Shown here: piece after piece, positions 12,714 through 27,265 of the stretch
Numbering within the stretch: the first letter of the stretch is position 1
Layout: each line of letters opens with the position of its first letter
Assembly: GCA_036250195.1 (NCBI GenBank)
Contig: JAVHZZ010000005.1
Location: 68,259,505-68,323,504 of the forward strand
Direction: 5' to 3'
Source of the DNA: Mixophyes australis
Lineage: Eukaryota; Chordata; Amphibia; Anura; Limnodynastidae
Length of the DNA stretch: 64,000 bases
Notes under the pieces: generated by a model
The model's database searches: none
What the model was told of the DNA's origin: nothing
What the model saw: only the letters and a program-made list of their open reading frames with translations
Program-made: the position numbers and the translations under genes

Positions 12714-13471
12714 TGTAGATTGGAATGGAAAGATAGACAGAAGCCATTCCATTTATTTTATTTATAGCCCAATAATAGTGTAGCTACAACATTATTTAAA
12801 TCAGTGCAGAACTTGCAATTAAAATCATATATATTTATTTACATACTAGTAGTCTCCACAAGTGTCAAAGACCAGCACTAATAGAATACTATGAGTAATA
12901 AAGTTTAAAAACACACAGTTAAATGTGTTTTATTTTATAGGTCGACAAGAGTGAAAAGTTTGTACTCAACTTTTATGCTGGTGTCATAAGCCAGAATGCA
13001 GCAATATTCCACTGCCCTATTGTTTTATAGAATGCACTGTAATTTTCCTTCCATTAAAACTTTCCAGTTAATAGAAATATGATACTAATGTATTGTCAAG
13101 TGAATGTATAGATTACTATATGAATAGATGGAGACAATGTGTTATTCAGCACAGATGGATCCCTAAGTATCTCTTCAACTTAGATGGTGTACAAGTATAT
13201 GTGCTGTGGTTGCAAAGCTGGAGACATTTCTGGATCTATCTGAAAGCAATTTCATAAAGGAAATGCAACTGAAATGAGATTCAGTAGCATTTTAATACAT
13301 AGACCACAAAACTATCAAAGTGATGTTAATAATAAACCCTGGGATAAAAAAAAAATAAAAAAGATAAGATTTCTCAATATGTACATTACTTTTCTCAGGC
13401 CAGTGATCACTATAGCAGAATAATGATATACTGTTAATGAACTGAGCGAACATATTACAGGGAAGGGGGAA

Positions 13472-13488
13472 GGGGGGGGGGGGGGGGG
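13472..13488. repeat. G17 homopolymer
   Basis: An uninterrupted run of 17 G, preceded by GGGAAGGGGGAA. It could form a G-quadruplex on the plus strand; on the transcribed SATB1 RNA it is a C run. The length may be unreliable in the assembly. Confidence 0.9.
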
Positions 13489-15576
13489 AGTGTCATAAAT
13501 ATATCTCATTTACTTCAATATTTAATACTACAATTCAAAGCAAAGTGTACACAGCTTGGACAGGTCAAGAAACCTGAACTGAGGTCCAGTAAATATTTTT
13601 TTTTATTTAAAGTGTTTGCAGAGCTTTTAAATTGGCAAGTCTACAATTCTTAAAAAAAGCATGACAGGAAAATTTATTACCCTAATATTAAACATATAAC
13701 TAACTTAAAAACGTATATAACTAATAGACAAATAGAGCAAGAGAAATAAAAATCACTTTTTTTTTCATTAATGCAAAATCCACTGCTAGTATTACGCAAT
13801 AATAATAAAAAAAGGACGTAAGTGGTGTCCAAGATGTAAATAAATAAAATAAATATCAAAAAAATAGACAACAAGAAGCACAATTTTTTTTTCCAAAATA
13901 GTGGCTACACATACATTTGCATGGTATAGATTAACGGTAACCTTCAGCAAAGATAATTAAAAATTGTCCCTGATTGTCAAAATATCAGCAATCGCTTGGC
14001 TTGCTTTTTTTAAGTGATGAACACCTTCATTGCTTTTGAAAACTCATGACTGAAAATACTGAGACGCTCTGTAAAAAAGACCAATCAACTATCTCAGTCA
14101 CTTACCTAAAATTTATGATCAAAAGAGTGTTTTAATTATGAAAAATATTAATGAAAGCATATTCAAAGACTAACGAAAGAGACTACAATTTGCATATCCC
14201 ACTAGAAATACAGTTCAATACACAGGAGTAATAATAAAAGGATGGCAAGAAGAAATATTTTACCTGCCCATAATCAGTTAAAAGTCATGCTTCTCTTTCA
14301 AAAAGAAAATGTTATCTTTTCGTAATTTTCCATTTTTGTCTTACCATTAAAAAAAAATGTAGGTAACATGTGCGAGGGAAAATTTCCACAAGATTGTACA
14401 AAAAAATATGGTATGTCTATAAACGCACAAATGCGATAATAGCCACCAGTGAATAGAATTTTGATTATTTCCAGTTCAACAATTATGGAAGAGAAGCCAC
14501 AAGGCTGATGGAATCGACAAATACCTGTACAGAACAACAACTGCACAAACAATTCCAAATCACTTCCAATACAACCATGTATGGATAAACACAGTTGCCA
14601 ACGTGGATAGTTTTTGCTTTTAGCCATTTATAAAACCGTGTCTACCAATAAAATTAAATAAAATATAAAAACATAGAAGGAAACTAAACAAAAAAGCAAA
14701 AACAAAAACCTTCCTGCCTCAAAACTGGGCGGAATATGTATCACAGTTCTGAATATTAATGCTAAATGTTCAAGGCTTTCCTGTGACAGTGAAAAGATAC
14801 AACTATTTACAGTGTGTTTACTGAAGACTGTAGTCTCACAGACTGACTCTATAGAGGACTGCTCAGAGCAATGCCAAATAATGGTTTCACCCGAGTACAA
14901 AAATGTATAACTGAACATAAAAACATCAGTACTTGCAAACATTTCTTTTATAATTAGATAAAAATATTTTAGTATGCAAGTAAATAGTAAATTAATAGCA
15001 GTGTTTTAAAAAACAAAAGCTCTGAAATGTGCATTTAGTATAAACAAATGGCAATAAATCCTTAAAATGGAATATAAAATCTACTCATCCAACAAAAAGG
15101 GGGATCACAAAAGTGAGCAACTATTCCGTGATGGCAAAACAGTGTCACTATTAGGGCAAATCTAAACCTGCTGATAACCACCTCCAAGTCATTCACATCA
15201 GTATTTAAAAACACCAAATTTCAATGGTTTAATTGTATTACTAGAATATTTTAATTAGATTATATGACAGGATTCTAATTGCGTTGCTTGTAATTATTCT
15301 GAATCCCATGAGGAATCTTTTCTCACTTTTTTTAAAGCTGCATGCATAATTCATTGTTTGGGTGTAGGCTTTTGTAAGAGACAGTGTCTTACTATTGTGG
15401 ACAGCATGAAACACTAAAGTGTGCAGTAGCAATTACACAATAATGCTGGAGCAGAGTGGCAGGTGAAATCTGACATGAGAGGAAATACACTGCTTAGAAC
15501 AATACCCAGAGGTGACAACAACCAGAATACAGTTATTGAGGTCATGCCAGTTATTGGACTGTTGAGAACAGCGTTA

Positions 15577-15741
<165 letters not shown>

Positions 15742-16470
15742 TTAGAGAAGGGATTATCACAAGATTGCATCCTGCTGCAGAACATTCCTTTAAGACAGAC
15801 AGATTTCATTTTGCGTACCAAGCAGATGCATCTGGAGATTGCTCTCCGTCTCCTGATTGTTCCGATTAGTTAATTACTTTATACAACACATCTGCTGTAT
15901 TGATGCATGAATTATACATCAGCTGCATGTGGCGACTATTTTTGCATGTTACTTCTACCTTCCTGCTCTGATGCGCTTGGTGAAACAATTTAAGGTGCAA
16001 TGCCTCCTCACAACTGATCAGGAGAAACAGGCTTAAGATATTTTTTATTTTTTTCTCCTTTCCTAAATCGCCGTTGGAGGGAAAAAAAAAAAAATTCACA
16101 TACCAGATTACATTAAGAAGGGTGAAGTCATTCTTTCACAGAAAATACCCAGATGGCATGGTACAGGATATGCAAAATATTTTTCTGTTAAGTACATTTT
16201 ATGTAAAATACCTATTTGTAATGCACGTATTGAATTAATTGGCTAAAGATAATACAGTACATATAGCAAGATTTAAATGTATGTCAGACATAAGTGACAA
16301 TAGTGCTTTAGTCTTTTTTTAATCTTTTTTTTAAAAAAACAAAACAAAAAAAACTTTATTATAACGACATGCAGCGATATCCTTTCATAGCACCAAAATC
16401 AAAGTAATATGGGAATGAAATATCTTCTGCTGTCAAGGAAGAAAGCAGTTTTGAATCATGTTATGACTCA

Positions 16471-16629
<159 letters not shown>

Positions 16630-17330
16630 TTAATGACAGACCAACTACTGTTTAAAGAAAGAAAACAAATGAAAAGAAAAAAAAAGAAAAAGAAAAATAA
16701 CAATGGGAAGACGGACAACCATGCTACACCAATCATCACATAACATCAAAATAAACATCAAAACATCTTAATACGATGTACAAAAGCTTTGGAGTAAAAT
16801 ACCATCATAAAGTAAAAACATAAAATAAAAAAGAAGAAATATAAAAAAAAAAAAAAAATTTGCAATGTGTACACCTTGACTTGCATAAATTAACAAACAA
16901 AAGACAGCAATTTCCAAATAAATTCAGACAAACTGAGCTCCAATGATTTCACACTTAAACGTTTAAGAAATAGTCAGCAGCAAATTACACTGCCTAAATA
17001 ATAATAAAAATGTGAAAACAGAAAAGAAAACACATCTAGGTATTCAGTCATAAATGCAAATTGACTCTCAGCATTCCATCTGCTCAGATATGCTCAGCAT
17101 TTCTCCCTAGATTCTCAGTGGACCATATTATTAAGGTCAATAGGCATGCTAATGATTCAGTGGTAACATCTGAAGTCCCTCACAACTAGCCACATTATTT
17201 ACAATTTAGTTGGCAAAAAAAGTTAACTGGTTTGTGTTTTGTTCTTATTAAAAACGAGAAAATAAAAATTAATAACAAGAAAAATTTAATCTTTGCAATA
17301 ATTTTCCATTTTTTTCAGGGTGCAACTTTA

Positions 17331-17552
<222 letters not shown>

Positions 17553-17586
17553 TCAAATAACCAGTACCTGTGTTAAATACAAACAT

Positions 17587-17616
17587 TATATATGGATATA
17601 TATATATATATATATG

Positions 17617-17702
<86 letters not shown>
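17587..17702. repeat. Long (TA)n tract near a SATB1 acceptor
   Basis: About 115 bases of TA with two GGA-type interruptions near the left end. It lies just 5' (in gene sense) of the ULD exon at 17339-17515. Such tracts are length-variable and can extrude cruciforms. Confidence 0.97.
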
Positions 17703-17703
<1 letters not shown>

Positions 17704-19020
17704 CGCTGAAACAAAGATCGTCTAAACATAAAATATATAGAAAATTACTTTTATACACTTAGTCATTATAGGCAAAACTTAAACTACCGATTAAGAAAAA
17801 AAAAAAGAAGAAAACCCCACAACAACAAAAACACTTGTAAATAATAATTTAGTAATCTGATAATATAACAATAGGTCTGTAACTACTGTAATAACAGGCC
17901 AGTGGAAACTAATTAAAAGGGTAAAACTGGCAAAGTCTTCATTTTAAAAGCAATATAAACGTGTTCATCCGTTTTCTGAACAACTGACAATTAATTTTAA
18001 TGCAATGCTTACAAATCATAGCCATAATACTTTCATTAAGACCTTTCATTTATTTGTGATTTAGAAACTTCAAAAGTCACAACAACGTGTACTTTTGTTT
18101 TAAAGCAGCAAGGAATTATTTTACAGTTACGCAATCCTGTCTGATAGCATAAAGTGAGATCGTCTTGCAAACGATGACAAGATAGTTTACGTTACTAGAA
18201 CACAACCAAGACCAGTGGTCATTTCAATGTATAATTTATATACACACTCTACTTTACCTCACTGACAGCTTACTTACAGGTGTGCCGAATGCACGCTACA
18301 AATATTACACTGTACTAAGTAGCTGCAGAGGTGCAGGGTATCTCAATGCGCTCTGCACACTGTGCGTATGTTTCAGGAAAACATTTGTGTATTTCACGTT
18401 ATTTGTGTATATAAGAATTTATCGTAAGTACGTATAACCCACTTGTTTCCAAAACACTTGCAAACAATACTGGAAATCAAGTATAAAGTACATTTTATTT
18501 CAAATTGCTTCTACCTTAACCATGTGATCATAGAGAACAAAAAAAAACCAACAACATATATATCACAAGCAACTCCTCACTATATTGATGCATTGCAAAG
18601 TCCCGTTTGGTATTGAACAGGTTAAGATCTGGAACATTGTTTTACAATGTAGGAAGGCTGTAGCTATTCTCTTCTGAAGGAGTAGCTAAGTGGGGTTTCC
18701 TCTGTCTTTGAAGTGGGTGAGGGGAGCTCAATTTATTATGTGAACTCTCCTTGTGACCTTATGCAAGTCATTAATTTCTTCTTTTCTGGAATAGAGGAGT
18801 CGATTGCAATCTATTCAATGCAAAATTTCCCAGCGCTTGAAACCTATTACATAAGGCACAGTTGGATCATTTGTATAGAAAAATGTAGAGGTTATATCTG
18901 CACGCAATTAAATGCTCACTTCCGAACCGACTTTCAATGAGCACATGTTATGGTCACATGGACCTCACATAAACAGTAAATGTGTAATGAGATGGTCTTA
19001 TTTCCATGCCAAGACTTCCA

Positions 19021-19101
<81 letters not shown>

Positions 19102-20378
19102 GAGTGCATGTTATCACTGCAGAGTGATAAGTGTCATTATCTAAGTGATCAGCATTATACAGCAGCAATCTCGCGTAACTGCTCCCATCGGATCTAATGC
19201 TTGGCCCAGCTTCTCGGTGCAGCAACTTTATAACTGTCCAGCATCAAAAAAAGAAGAAAGCTTTGGTCAGTGCTAAAAATATAAGATGATTCCAACCTGA
19301 AGGCACTGCTAGGGCTTTTGCTGAACGTTTATGAGTCTATGTAAACAACAAGTCTGCATAAGGAGCAGTGAAGTCTGTAGAATCCTTGTCTAAAACTGTC
19401 CTGGCATTAAAGTTTACTGTGCAAATATCACATAGTACCAGAGACAGCTGAAATCTCCTATTTAGGAATTTATAGAACTTATATGTTTGCAGGCGTCAGA
19501 ATGTCCTTTTATATAGCCTCACTAAAGCTTCTCAGTCCAGTATTAATGTACTCACTTTGAAAAGCCATAATAAATGATATTTTTTATGCTTGTTCTACCC
19601 TGGCTTTCTTGAGATGCATACATTCTTGGCAAACAATCAATAAATAGGGTAATCATGAACTGAGGCCAAAGAATTTGCTGAAGTGCTGTTTTTCCATTTT
19701 AATAGATAGAGATCTAACAATACCAACTGCTGTGTCTGTTCATTTTAGGATCAATATATGCTTTGTTTTCACCAAACTGAATGCAAAATGAATGATTGTA
19801 TGATAAATGTTACACATTGAATACAATGAAATTCCACTGCCTTCAATGATGTACTTGAAATTATCAGTGGTTTGAAAATAATAAATATTGCATTCCAAAG
19901 GAAAAAGAAACATCTACACAAAAGACATAACCATAGATACGTTTTAAATAACCATTTCCTTAATTTACTTCATCATGTTTAATTAGCCATTTTCAAAATC
20001 GGCTTTAAAAAGTCCAAAATCTTTTTACATCTTTCTCATAGATATTAGATTGAGTAAAGATGTTAAAAAAAAACTTTGCATATCCCATTTTAACTTAGCA
20101 CCAAAAGCATTTCAAGGCTAAACAAAAATGAAATCCTTCCATCTAATACAATAATATAAAAAAAGATTGTTAAAACTTGACAGTACAACAAGTTTTAAAT
20201 ACTTCTGTGAATTGGCACCATAATAGAAAAAATAAATAAAAATGAATTCTATATCTAATCTGTAAAACGGCAAAAAGAAAAAAACTCAAACTCTCATTTG
20301 TAAACAATTATTGAGATGCAGCTGCAGTTTCTGATTCATCTATAAATGTAGGATGTTATATGGTCTGAAGAAAATTAC
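17703..20378 (-). other. SATB1: SATB1 intron, remainder
   Basis: This is the rest of the 2.9-kb intron between the first and second coding exons. Apart from the TA tract at 19023-19097 I recognise no element. Several poly-A and AT-rich blocks are present. Confidence 0.85.
19023..19097. repeat. (TA)n microsatellite
   Basis: About 75 bases of TA with one CACA interruption, in the first SATB1 coding intron. Confidence 0.97.
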
Positions 20379-20589
20379 CTTTTCTGATACTGGTCCTCAT
20401 CATGTGTGCGGAGTGTCTAAGTGGCACCCCTTGCATTTTTCCTCCTGTGCTTCCAATTCTTCCTCTTTCTAGAGGACTTCCATTCTGCTCAAGGCGGGCT
20501 ATTTTGGCTGGCGGACCTTTTGGATCGCTTACATTGTTAGACATTTCTGAATGTTCTATCCCCTGAGTTGTCTCGTTCGAATGATCCAT
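20379..20589 (-). CDS. SATB1: SATB1 first coding exon (start codon, NLS)
   Basis: The exon runs from 20614 (acceptor tgccag|GTGATC after a long T tract) to 20379 (donor AAAAG|gtaatt); the ATG is at 20589. It encodes residues 1-70 plus one base: [20 protein letters not shown], then [20 protein letters not shown]. This start gives the same numbering as human SATB1, with Lys29 and Arg32 of the nuclear localisation signal in place. Residues 41-68 are more diverged than the rest ([20 protein letters not shown]). Twenty-five bases of 5' UTR precede the ATG in this exon, so at least one untranslated exon lies upstream. Confidence 0.98.
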
Positions 20590-20614
20590 GCTCAGTCCCG
20601 CCTCTAAGGATCAC
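20590..20614 (-). other. SATB1: SATB1 5' UTR part of the first coding exon
   Basis: The segment from the acceptor to the ATG reads GTGATCCTTAGAGGCGGGAC plus five bases on the minus strand. It contains no upstream ATG. The acceptor is preceded by a 12-base T run and a pyrimidine-rich stretch. Confidence 0.85.
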
Positions 20615-23600
20615 CTGGCACAATTAAAAAAAAAAAACAACAACACAGAAGTATTTATAAATCAATGAGGCATGCTTGTCTTTTGTAGCACAAAAAATGC
20701 AAATGATAGCCAATTCCAATTCTACTTGTGCTAACCTACATTTATACATATATGGTCATAATTTAATGCAGTACAATTTTATACCATTGCACACATACCT
20801 CTTGATAATTAAAACATGGGCAGAATCTTAACAGCAAATAACTAACACTTGTGAAGCTTGTAGTTATTGATTTCTGTTTAGAAAGTCTGGCAATCATATC
20901 TGTTGCAGAGTGCTTTCAATTAAGCATGTCTACCACACTTCTGCACCATAATCTGAAAATTTGCTTGTTAAGCAAAACAAACTTTTGCAGCAGAGGGTGA
21001 CATTTTTGGGAAACTTACTTCTAGTAGGTTGTTAGTTTCAATTTGATTTTTCAGATACAATCAATAAGTCAATTTCAGTGCATATATATAATGCCTATGT
21101 TTCATTTAAAATGTAAGGTATGAACTTTCATTTTGAGTATGGAAGGGCACAATTAAAAGCATATGGCCATATTTAGATGGTTAGCTTAAAGATGAAATAA
21201 AGTGTATAGTGGGAATTCACAGTTATCATAATAAGCGATTCACTGTGCCTGTGTGCATGGGAATTTGCGAGATGTATCTATTTCATTTCATATTATACAA
21301 GCGTTGTGTGCAATTAAAAGCACATATTTATAATCTGTCTGCTCTTGTAAGACTATAAGCATGGAAACATGAATAATGCCCCATGCTGATTGAACATTAT
21401 ACTGTCAAAATGACATTACACATTCATGTAACTTCTGCTACAGCGACACAAAAGTTTACCATAGAGGGCCTTTAAACTTCCGATGGTTTCACCTAAGCTT
21501 AGTATAACATTATGTGAGGCTGTTACATACATTTATACGACTGTTAGCTGGAAAATAGATGATAAATGAAAGCCTGTCTTTTCATTAGGAACACCCACTT
21601 TGAAATTCTATACCGCACCAGAATATATTGTATTTGTCAGTAGCTGTATGGAGATAACACAGGCAGTAGGTCTGTCATTTGAAACTTCCTTCTAACAAAT
21701 CCCTTAAGAATTAATACTGCTTTCCAAATTCGAAGCAATTAAACATCACAACGCCCCCCCTCCCCCCAAGACATACAATTCAAAGTTGTTAAAGTAACAT
21801 GAGGAAAAGAAAGTCTGCTTTGCAGAAATGTTTCAATCTTTCAATTAAAATGCATCTCTTATCACTCCTCGTGTAACTAAGCACAATCAGAAGCCAAAAG
21901 GTAAGATGTCACTGAATTAGCTAATAAAATGCTTCACTTAAGACAGTGTATTACACTTATTTAACACTGTTACACTGATAACGCTGTATATGAAAAAAAA
22001 AGGCATTTTGCTCATTATTGCTCTTGAATCAATGGGTAGGTTAAAGTTGACGGTAACTTTGAAAAATTCTAAGTGCTCAAGTAATGATGTAACTGATGTT
22101 TGGGTGTCAGACATGACATTTCCTCCAATTAAAGACTTTCTGACAAATTTGGCTGGTACAGTGTTTTGACAAACAACAGCCCACAGAATTTCCACATTGT
22201 GTATCAGTGTCAAATTCAGAATGAAACCTGTATAAAACATCTAATTTCCCTATTTAAAACACTATGCCCAAGGCTAAAGTTCACCAAGATCTCAGTTACA
22301 AATAATGATGAGCAGCGCATACACACAATGACAGCACAAGGCAGTGACAATTATCTGTAGTTATCCCTGTCAGGCAGTGCCTCTGTTCTCCTTAACCCAT
22401 TCACTGCAAAAGAAGGGTCAGCAAGGATCTACCTCTCTGCCTTGGCTCTGGTCACAGCAAGCTTTAACAAACTGTATTTTCAATAAAGCCCATCTGAAAA
22501 TGGCAAGTTGTGTAAAGAACAAAACAAACAAACAAACAACACAGTAACTGGCTACAGAAGAACACTTTACACCTCAATATCGGTCTACAAACAGACTAGT
22601 CTTCAGATAATATTATTCAGTGTTAACGTTATAAAAAAAAAATCAACAAGAAAAAGGTCAACGTCTATAAATGCAACCTGAAGTTAATAAAACGTTTAGA
22701 CTATTTTTAAATTACATCAATATTTATATTAATTGTACACAAATATGTGGTTGCGACATTATATATATATATATATATATATATACATACACACACACAT
22801 ACATATACACACACAACTAGCAATTCAAGGCAAAGTAATTGATGCTAACTTTAGATAATAAAAATATACATGTTTTATGGAAACAGCATTAAAGGACTAA
22901 TGAAAACTTTAGACTTTGCTGTCACTCCAGTACTCAAAGCACAGCAACAAAAAAAAAAATATCACAGGGCACGTTTGTTAGGCAAACACTACAAGGTCTC
23001 AGGAGACACAGGAAGCCAGTGAAGTTACAAGCCCGTGTAAGAGGTTGGTGCAGCTTCCAGTCCGTGTGACTGCTACAATCCCAACCAGGATTTCCCTTTG
23101 ACCTTTTAAAGAGACAAAGAAGCAAAGTGCTCCAGTACCACAACACACACAAGCACCAACTCTCACTGTGACAGTCAGTGCGCTAAATCCTCTCCCAGAA
23201 GGAGCAGCTAAAGATAGGATAAAGGAACACTCACCACTTCCCAACTTGACAGCATATAAATGATCAGGGAAAGCCCAGCTTCCTCGCAGTTCACGGAGGA
23301 CAAGTTGAAGCCTAGGGGCTTCTCGGTTCCTTTTAGCAGCAGACCTGCAGATGACTTCCCCTATAAACGTGAATCCTCTTTTCTAGTTTTTTTTTAAAAA
23401 AAAAATATTTGTGATTCTTAATGTGCTTCCCCAAAATGGGGGAAGGGTAAAAAAAAAATAAGAAAAATAAATAAACAGCAAGAAGTGAGAATGAACACAA
23501 AAAAATGTGCAGTTGTAGCACGGGCAACGCAAAGCAAAACAGGGGCAGGAAAAGACTGACGTGAGGAGGAAACTGTAGATTTAAAAAAAAAAAGTATATT

Positions 23601-23879
23601 AATAATCTGTCCTACAGAGATGCTCAGTAGAGGAAGAAGCGAACAGCAGCTGCTGGTGATATTCAGTCTGGAGAGGTGTCCAAGAAGCTCGCAATCAAAT
23701 CATGCCACATCATAGTGAGAGCAGGGAACCAGCCAGTGATGGAGGTACAGATGGGATGCCCAAAAAGAATTGGAGTTGGGATGTCACAGATAAGAGTGGG
23801 TGCTAATGTCATCCACCTGCACAGTCACTGACAGTGACCATGAAAAATAAAAGCACCAAACTTTTTTCTTTTTGCTGGA
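20615..23879 (-). other. Presumed SATB1 5' intron or upstream region
   Basis: AT-rich sequence between the first coding exon and the GC-richer block. A mixed TA/CA repeat lies at 22757-22817. On the minus strand a fair donor (GAAGTG|gtgagt) occurs near 23231 and could end one untranslated exon. No coding frame here is convincing. Confidence 0.55.
22757..22817. repeat. (TA)n(CA)n mixed microsatellite
   Basis: About 30 bases of TA, then ACATACACACACACATACAT and similar units. Confidence 0.9.
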
Positions 23880-25200
23880 AATATGTTACGAAGTGAAAAG
23901 GATGAAAAGGAAAAAGGAGACGGATCGCGGTACTGCAAGCTTCCTACTTTTACAGGCTGGGAAGAGTTGACAGGTGGACCAGGATTCTCTCCATGTATAA
24001 GTAGATGGGAGGTAGGATCGGAGGGGTGGGAGCAAAAAAGGGAGATGGGGTGGATGAGGAAGAAAAATAAATAAATAAATAAATAATAGCAATAAATAAT
24101 AATAATTAAAAAAAAAGTCAGAAAAGTGAGAAGAGCTTACTCCTTCCCAGTAGAAAGGAGAGGGGGCAGATCAAAGGGAACTGCTCAGTAGTTTCTCAAA
24201 ATGCAGGAAAAAAATGACTCTTCTCGGTGCTGGGATTATTCTGTTTTCCTCTCTTAGATTCATGCATTATTAAACAATAGGCACGCAGATAATGAGGAGT
24301 TATTTGCTTGTTGGATTTTTGTTTTCCAGGCCGGTTTTCTGGCTGTTGCAGGATGTTATTTGTGCAGGTTGTGTGTCAGAAGAGAGTGTGTGTGTGTGTA
24401 TGTTGTGTTTGTTTGTCCAGAGCTGCTTTGCTTCTCTCTCTCTCTCTCTCTGCGTTTCTGTGTCCCCATTAAATTATTAGTTGTATTGACTCATCACTCC
24501 TCCTCCTCCTCCTGCTACTGCCGCCGTTCCCTGCTCTCTTTGCTCTATTATTGCTCTTGCTAATAAGGATGCTGCTGCTGCTGCTGCTCCTGTTGTTGTT
24601 GATGTTGGTGCTGCTGCTGCTGTTGCTTCTTCTTCCTCCTCCTCATTTTAATACAAAATAACACCAGCCAGGCCACCGCCGGAGATCCAGCTCCCTTCCT
24701 GCAGCCCCAAGCCCTTCCCTGGCGGCCCCGGATCAGCCGACGTCCTGGGAGAGAGACAGAGGAGGAGGAGGAGGAGAGACATGATGAGAGGGGGAGGAGA
24801 GCAGCCAGCAAAGGCTTGGATACATGGGATCAGAAAGGGGAAAGCAAATAGAATATAAAAGGCAATGTGGGCAAAGGGACATTAAGGGAGATGAAGGATG
24901 ACAGGGGAGTCAATTAGGAGTTTTAAAAGGCAGGTGAGAGTTGCAGAATGAGAGGGGAGATGGATGAGGGGGTGTATCAGGGGGGAATTGGGATTTCCGG
25001 ACGCGCAAGAATCTCTAATCTTCTTGATTACAGTGAGGCGGCTGCGCGCAGATTATACACAATAGCCAGAATAACAGGGAGCAGAGTGAGGGGAAGGGCG
25101 GCTGCATGGACAGGGAGGCAGGCTGAGCTCACACAGTGACACACACATACAGAAGCACATAGGAAGGAGGGGGAGGAGTGTACAGCCACTCGGCAGACAG
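23880..25200 (-). promoter_or_regulatory. SATB1: Candidate SATB1 promoter and untranslated first exon region
   Basis: Base composition shifts from AT-rich to GC-rich with clustered CpG (for example GGACGCGCAAG, GGCTGCGCGCAG, GCCGACGTCC), as expected of a vertebrate CpG-island promoter just 5' of the gene. Purine/pyrimidine-rich and CTG-rich blocks are typical of long 5' UTRs. A weak minus-strand donor (AAGGA|gtaagc) sits near 24137. No start site can be fixed from sequence alone; SATB1 in mammals is known to use several first exons. Confidence 0.5.
24568..24640. repeat. CTG/CAG-rich imperfect trinucleotide tract
   Basis: Plus strand CTGCTGCTGCTGCTGCTCCT, then GTTGTTGTTGATGTTGGTG and further CTG units; GGAGGAGGAGG lies at about 24760. 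On the gene strand it reads CAG/CAA and would encode Gln, but it lies in the putative untranslated first exon. Confidence 0.85.
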
Positions 25201-27265
25201 GTTAACCCCTTCCCACAGCCTCCTCCAAGTCAGGGACCAGAACCAACTGGAATCGCCCACAATAAACGAGAGGAATAAAAGTAACTAAAAGTATTTTTGA
25301 CAAAATATCTATAAAGAGCAAAAAATATTTGCTCAGCAAATACAGGATTCTAAACCGCAGAGAAACGATTATCTCAAGTTTGTCTTCTCGTGCAAAGTTC
25401 AATTGATGGAGAGAGAGAGAGAAAGAAACTTTTCTCGTGTAATAGAAGTCAGCCCTTTGTTACACACTAATGATGTCCATTGATACTAAAGGCTAATTAT
25501 TATGATCATAGTTAATGTTTGCAATATGTCTACTAGATGCAATAAATGAATGCAATAGAACTATGCAGTGTCCAAGTATTTTGTGGTTTGAGAAAAGAGA
25601 ATAAAACAGACACATACAAACTTCTAACATACACATAATTCCTAACATTTTAAAATAATTTACAGGGACAATTTGATGCTGAGCAGGTGCATCAAAGCAC
25701 CTCACATGTAGGACCTTGATGTTACAATCCTTCATGTCTTTACAACAGTTGAAGGATTCCTGTGCCAGTCCTGGGTCCAGTGAGTCACAGGATGTAACCC
25801 AGGAATTTGAGCAATTGTTTTAACACTTTTTAATTTTTTTTTAACTACTCTCCCTCCTCCAAACTGCTAGAATGATTACTAGGCAATGAAGGGGTGAGAG
25901 AGATACAGGTAGCACTTAAATGTAGCCAGTGCTCACCGTCCCACTGGGCAGGAAGTTAGAGTGCACCTTCTGCTTTCTAATGGATTGGCCAGTGGCAGTG
26001 TGAAAGAGCACAACCAGTACAGCGCTGTGAGGAGGGTGATGGTGAATTGATGGATACAATGAATGGTAGCTGCTGAGGAAGCGAATGCAAAAGTTAAACT
26101 GAGAGAAGGTACCATATAAATAAGAGCACACATGGGGGGTAATGAATAAGGCCTGTAATGGTAATCAAATAAAAATACATTTTATAAGGATAGTGGTAAT
26201 GCTGCTAGCAGAAAATGGAGTGGATTGGCAAAAGGTAGGAGGAGGCAGGGGGTGTGTTCAGTGCCATGAATATTACTGGCTGTTTACTAGGTGCGCAACC
26301 TATACTGATGGCCATTGCCAACAACTAATGGACATCTTACTAGGCATTACTGACAAGTAAGGGGCACCTTGCTGGCCAATAGGAGTAACTAACGGTCATT
26401 ATTGCTACTAATGAGTATCTAACAGGACATTACTTTTATTAATGGGCATCTTACTGGCCGCTACTTCTATTAATCAACATGCATGACGTGCTTACTGAAC
26501 TTGTGCTCCCTTTTAATAAATATACATTTGTACAGCCTACAGAATAAAATCAATGATAATTATAAACAATATAAAGAATAGAACTAGGATTACAGTTGTT
26601 TCTGCAGTGAATAATAGGGAAACTTCTGAGGACAGGCTTCCAGAGACAAATCATTAAATCTTCGTCTGAAATTTACAAAATGTGTACAGTTGGTCTATTG
26701 GCCAACTATATGCACACATGACCTCTTCGTTTCTCTTAGCATCTGCCCTTTATCTGCATTTCCAAAGGACTAGCAAGCACACAGACAACTGAGGTGTGAT
26801 GCTCTGACGTACATTCAAAAGCATGTGTAGAGCAGTTTGAACTCACCAAAATCCATGTACGACCATTTAACCGATATGTTAATCACAATAAATATGATCA
26901 TTCATAGTGAAAGCTGGATGATCCATGAACACAACAAAATGCAACAAGAAATACACAACTGGCACATAAAAACCCCCCACATATGTATCAACCATTACGG
27001 AACTCTACTCTTGCAAATAATTCCTAACAGAAAAAACTGTCTACTCAGAACTATCCACATTAGTTAATATGAAAAAAAATCCTCAATTTTTTTTATTCCT
27101 GTTTAAATACTAATGCTTGTGTAAGTGAAAATGTATTGCATAAATCACAGATTACCACAATCTCAACTCTCATCTATGGCCTGATAATAGTGAGGAGGCT
27201 TGGGGGAGACAGTAGTAACGGGTAGCACGCCCACCCACATGACTTTGCTAGCTATATGGTACCAG
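25201..27265. other. Intergenic, nothing recognised
   Basis: There is no recognisable gene, repeat family or structured element here. Short GA repeats occur at about 25409-25428 (GAGAGAGAGAGAAAGAAAC). At 26370-26460 the phrases ATGGGCATCTTACTGGCC and variants recur loosely, perhaps a decayed tandem repeat. Confidence 0.6.

Noticed and set aside
14298..14942. Two adjacent minus-strand frames of 109 and 104 codons in the large SATB1 intron
   Set aside because: No recognisable domain, no splice logic, and AT-rich chance composition.
24560..24811. Minus-strand frame with a poly-Gln tail (24560-24811)
   Set aside because: Low-complexity, no domain, in the likely untranslated first-exon region; CAG repeats in GC-rich leaders produce such frames by chance.
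24848..24862. TATAAAA-like word in the CpG-rich block
   Set aside because: It is on the plus strand, opposite to SATB1, with no gene downstream on that strand that I can support.
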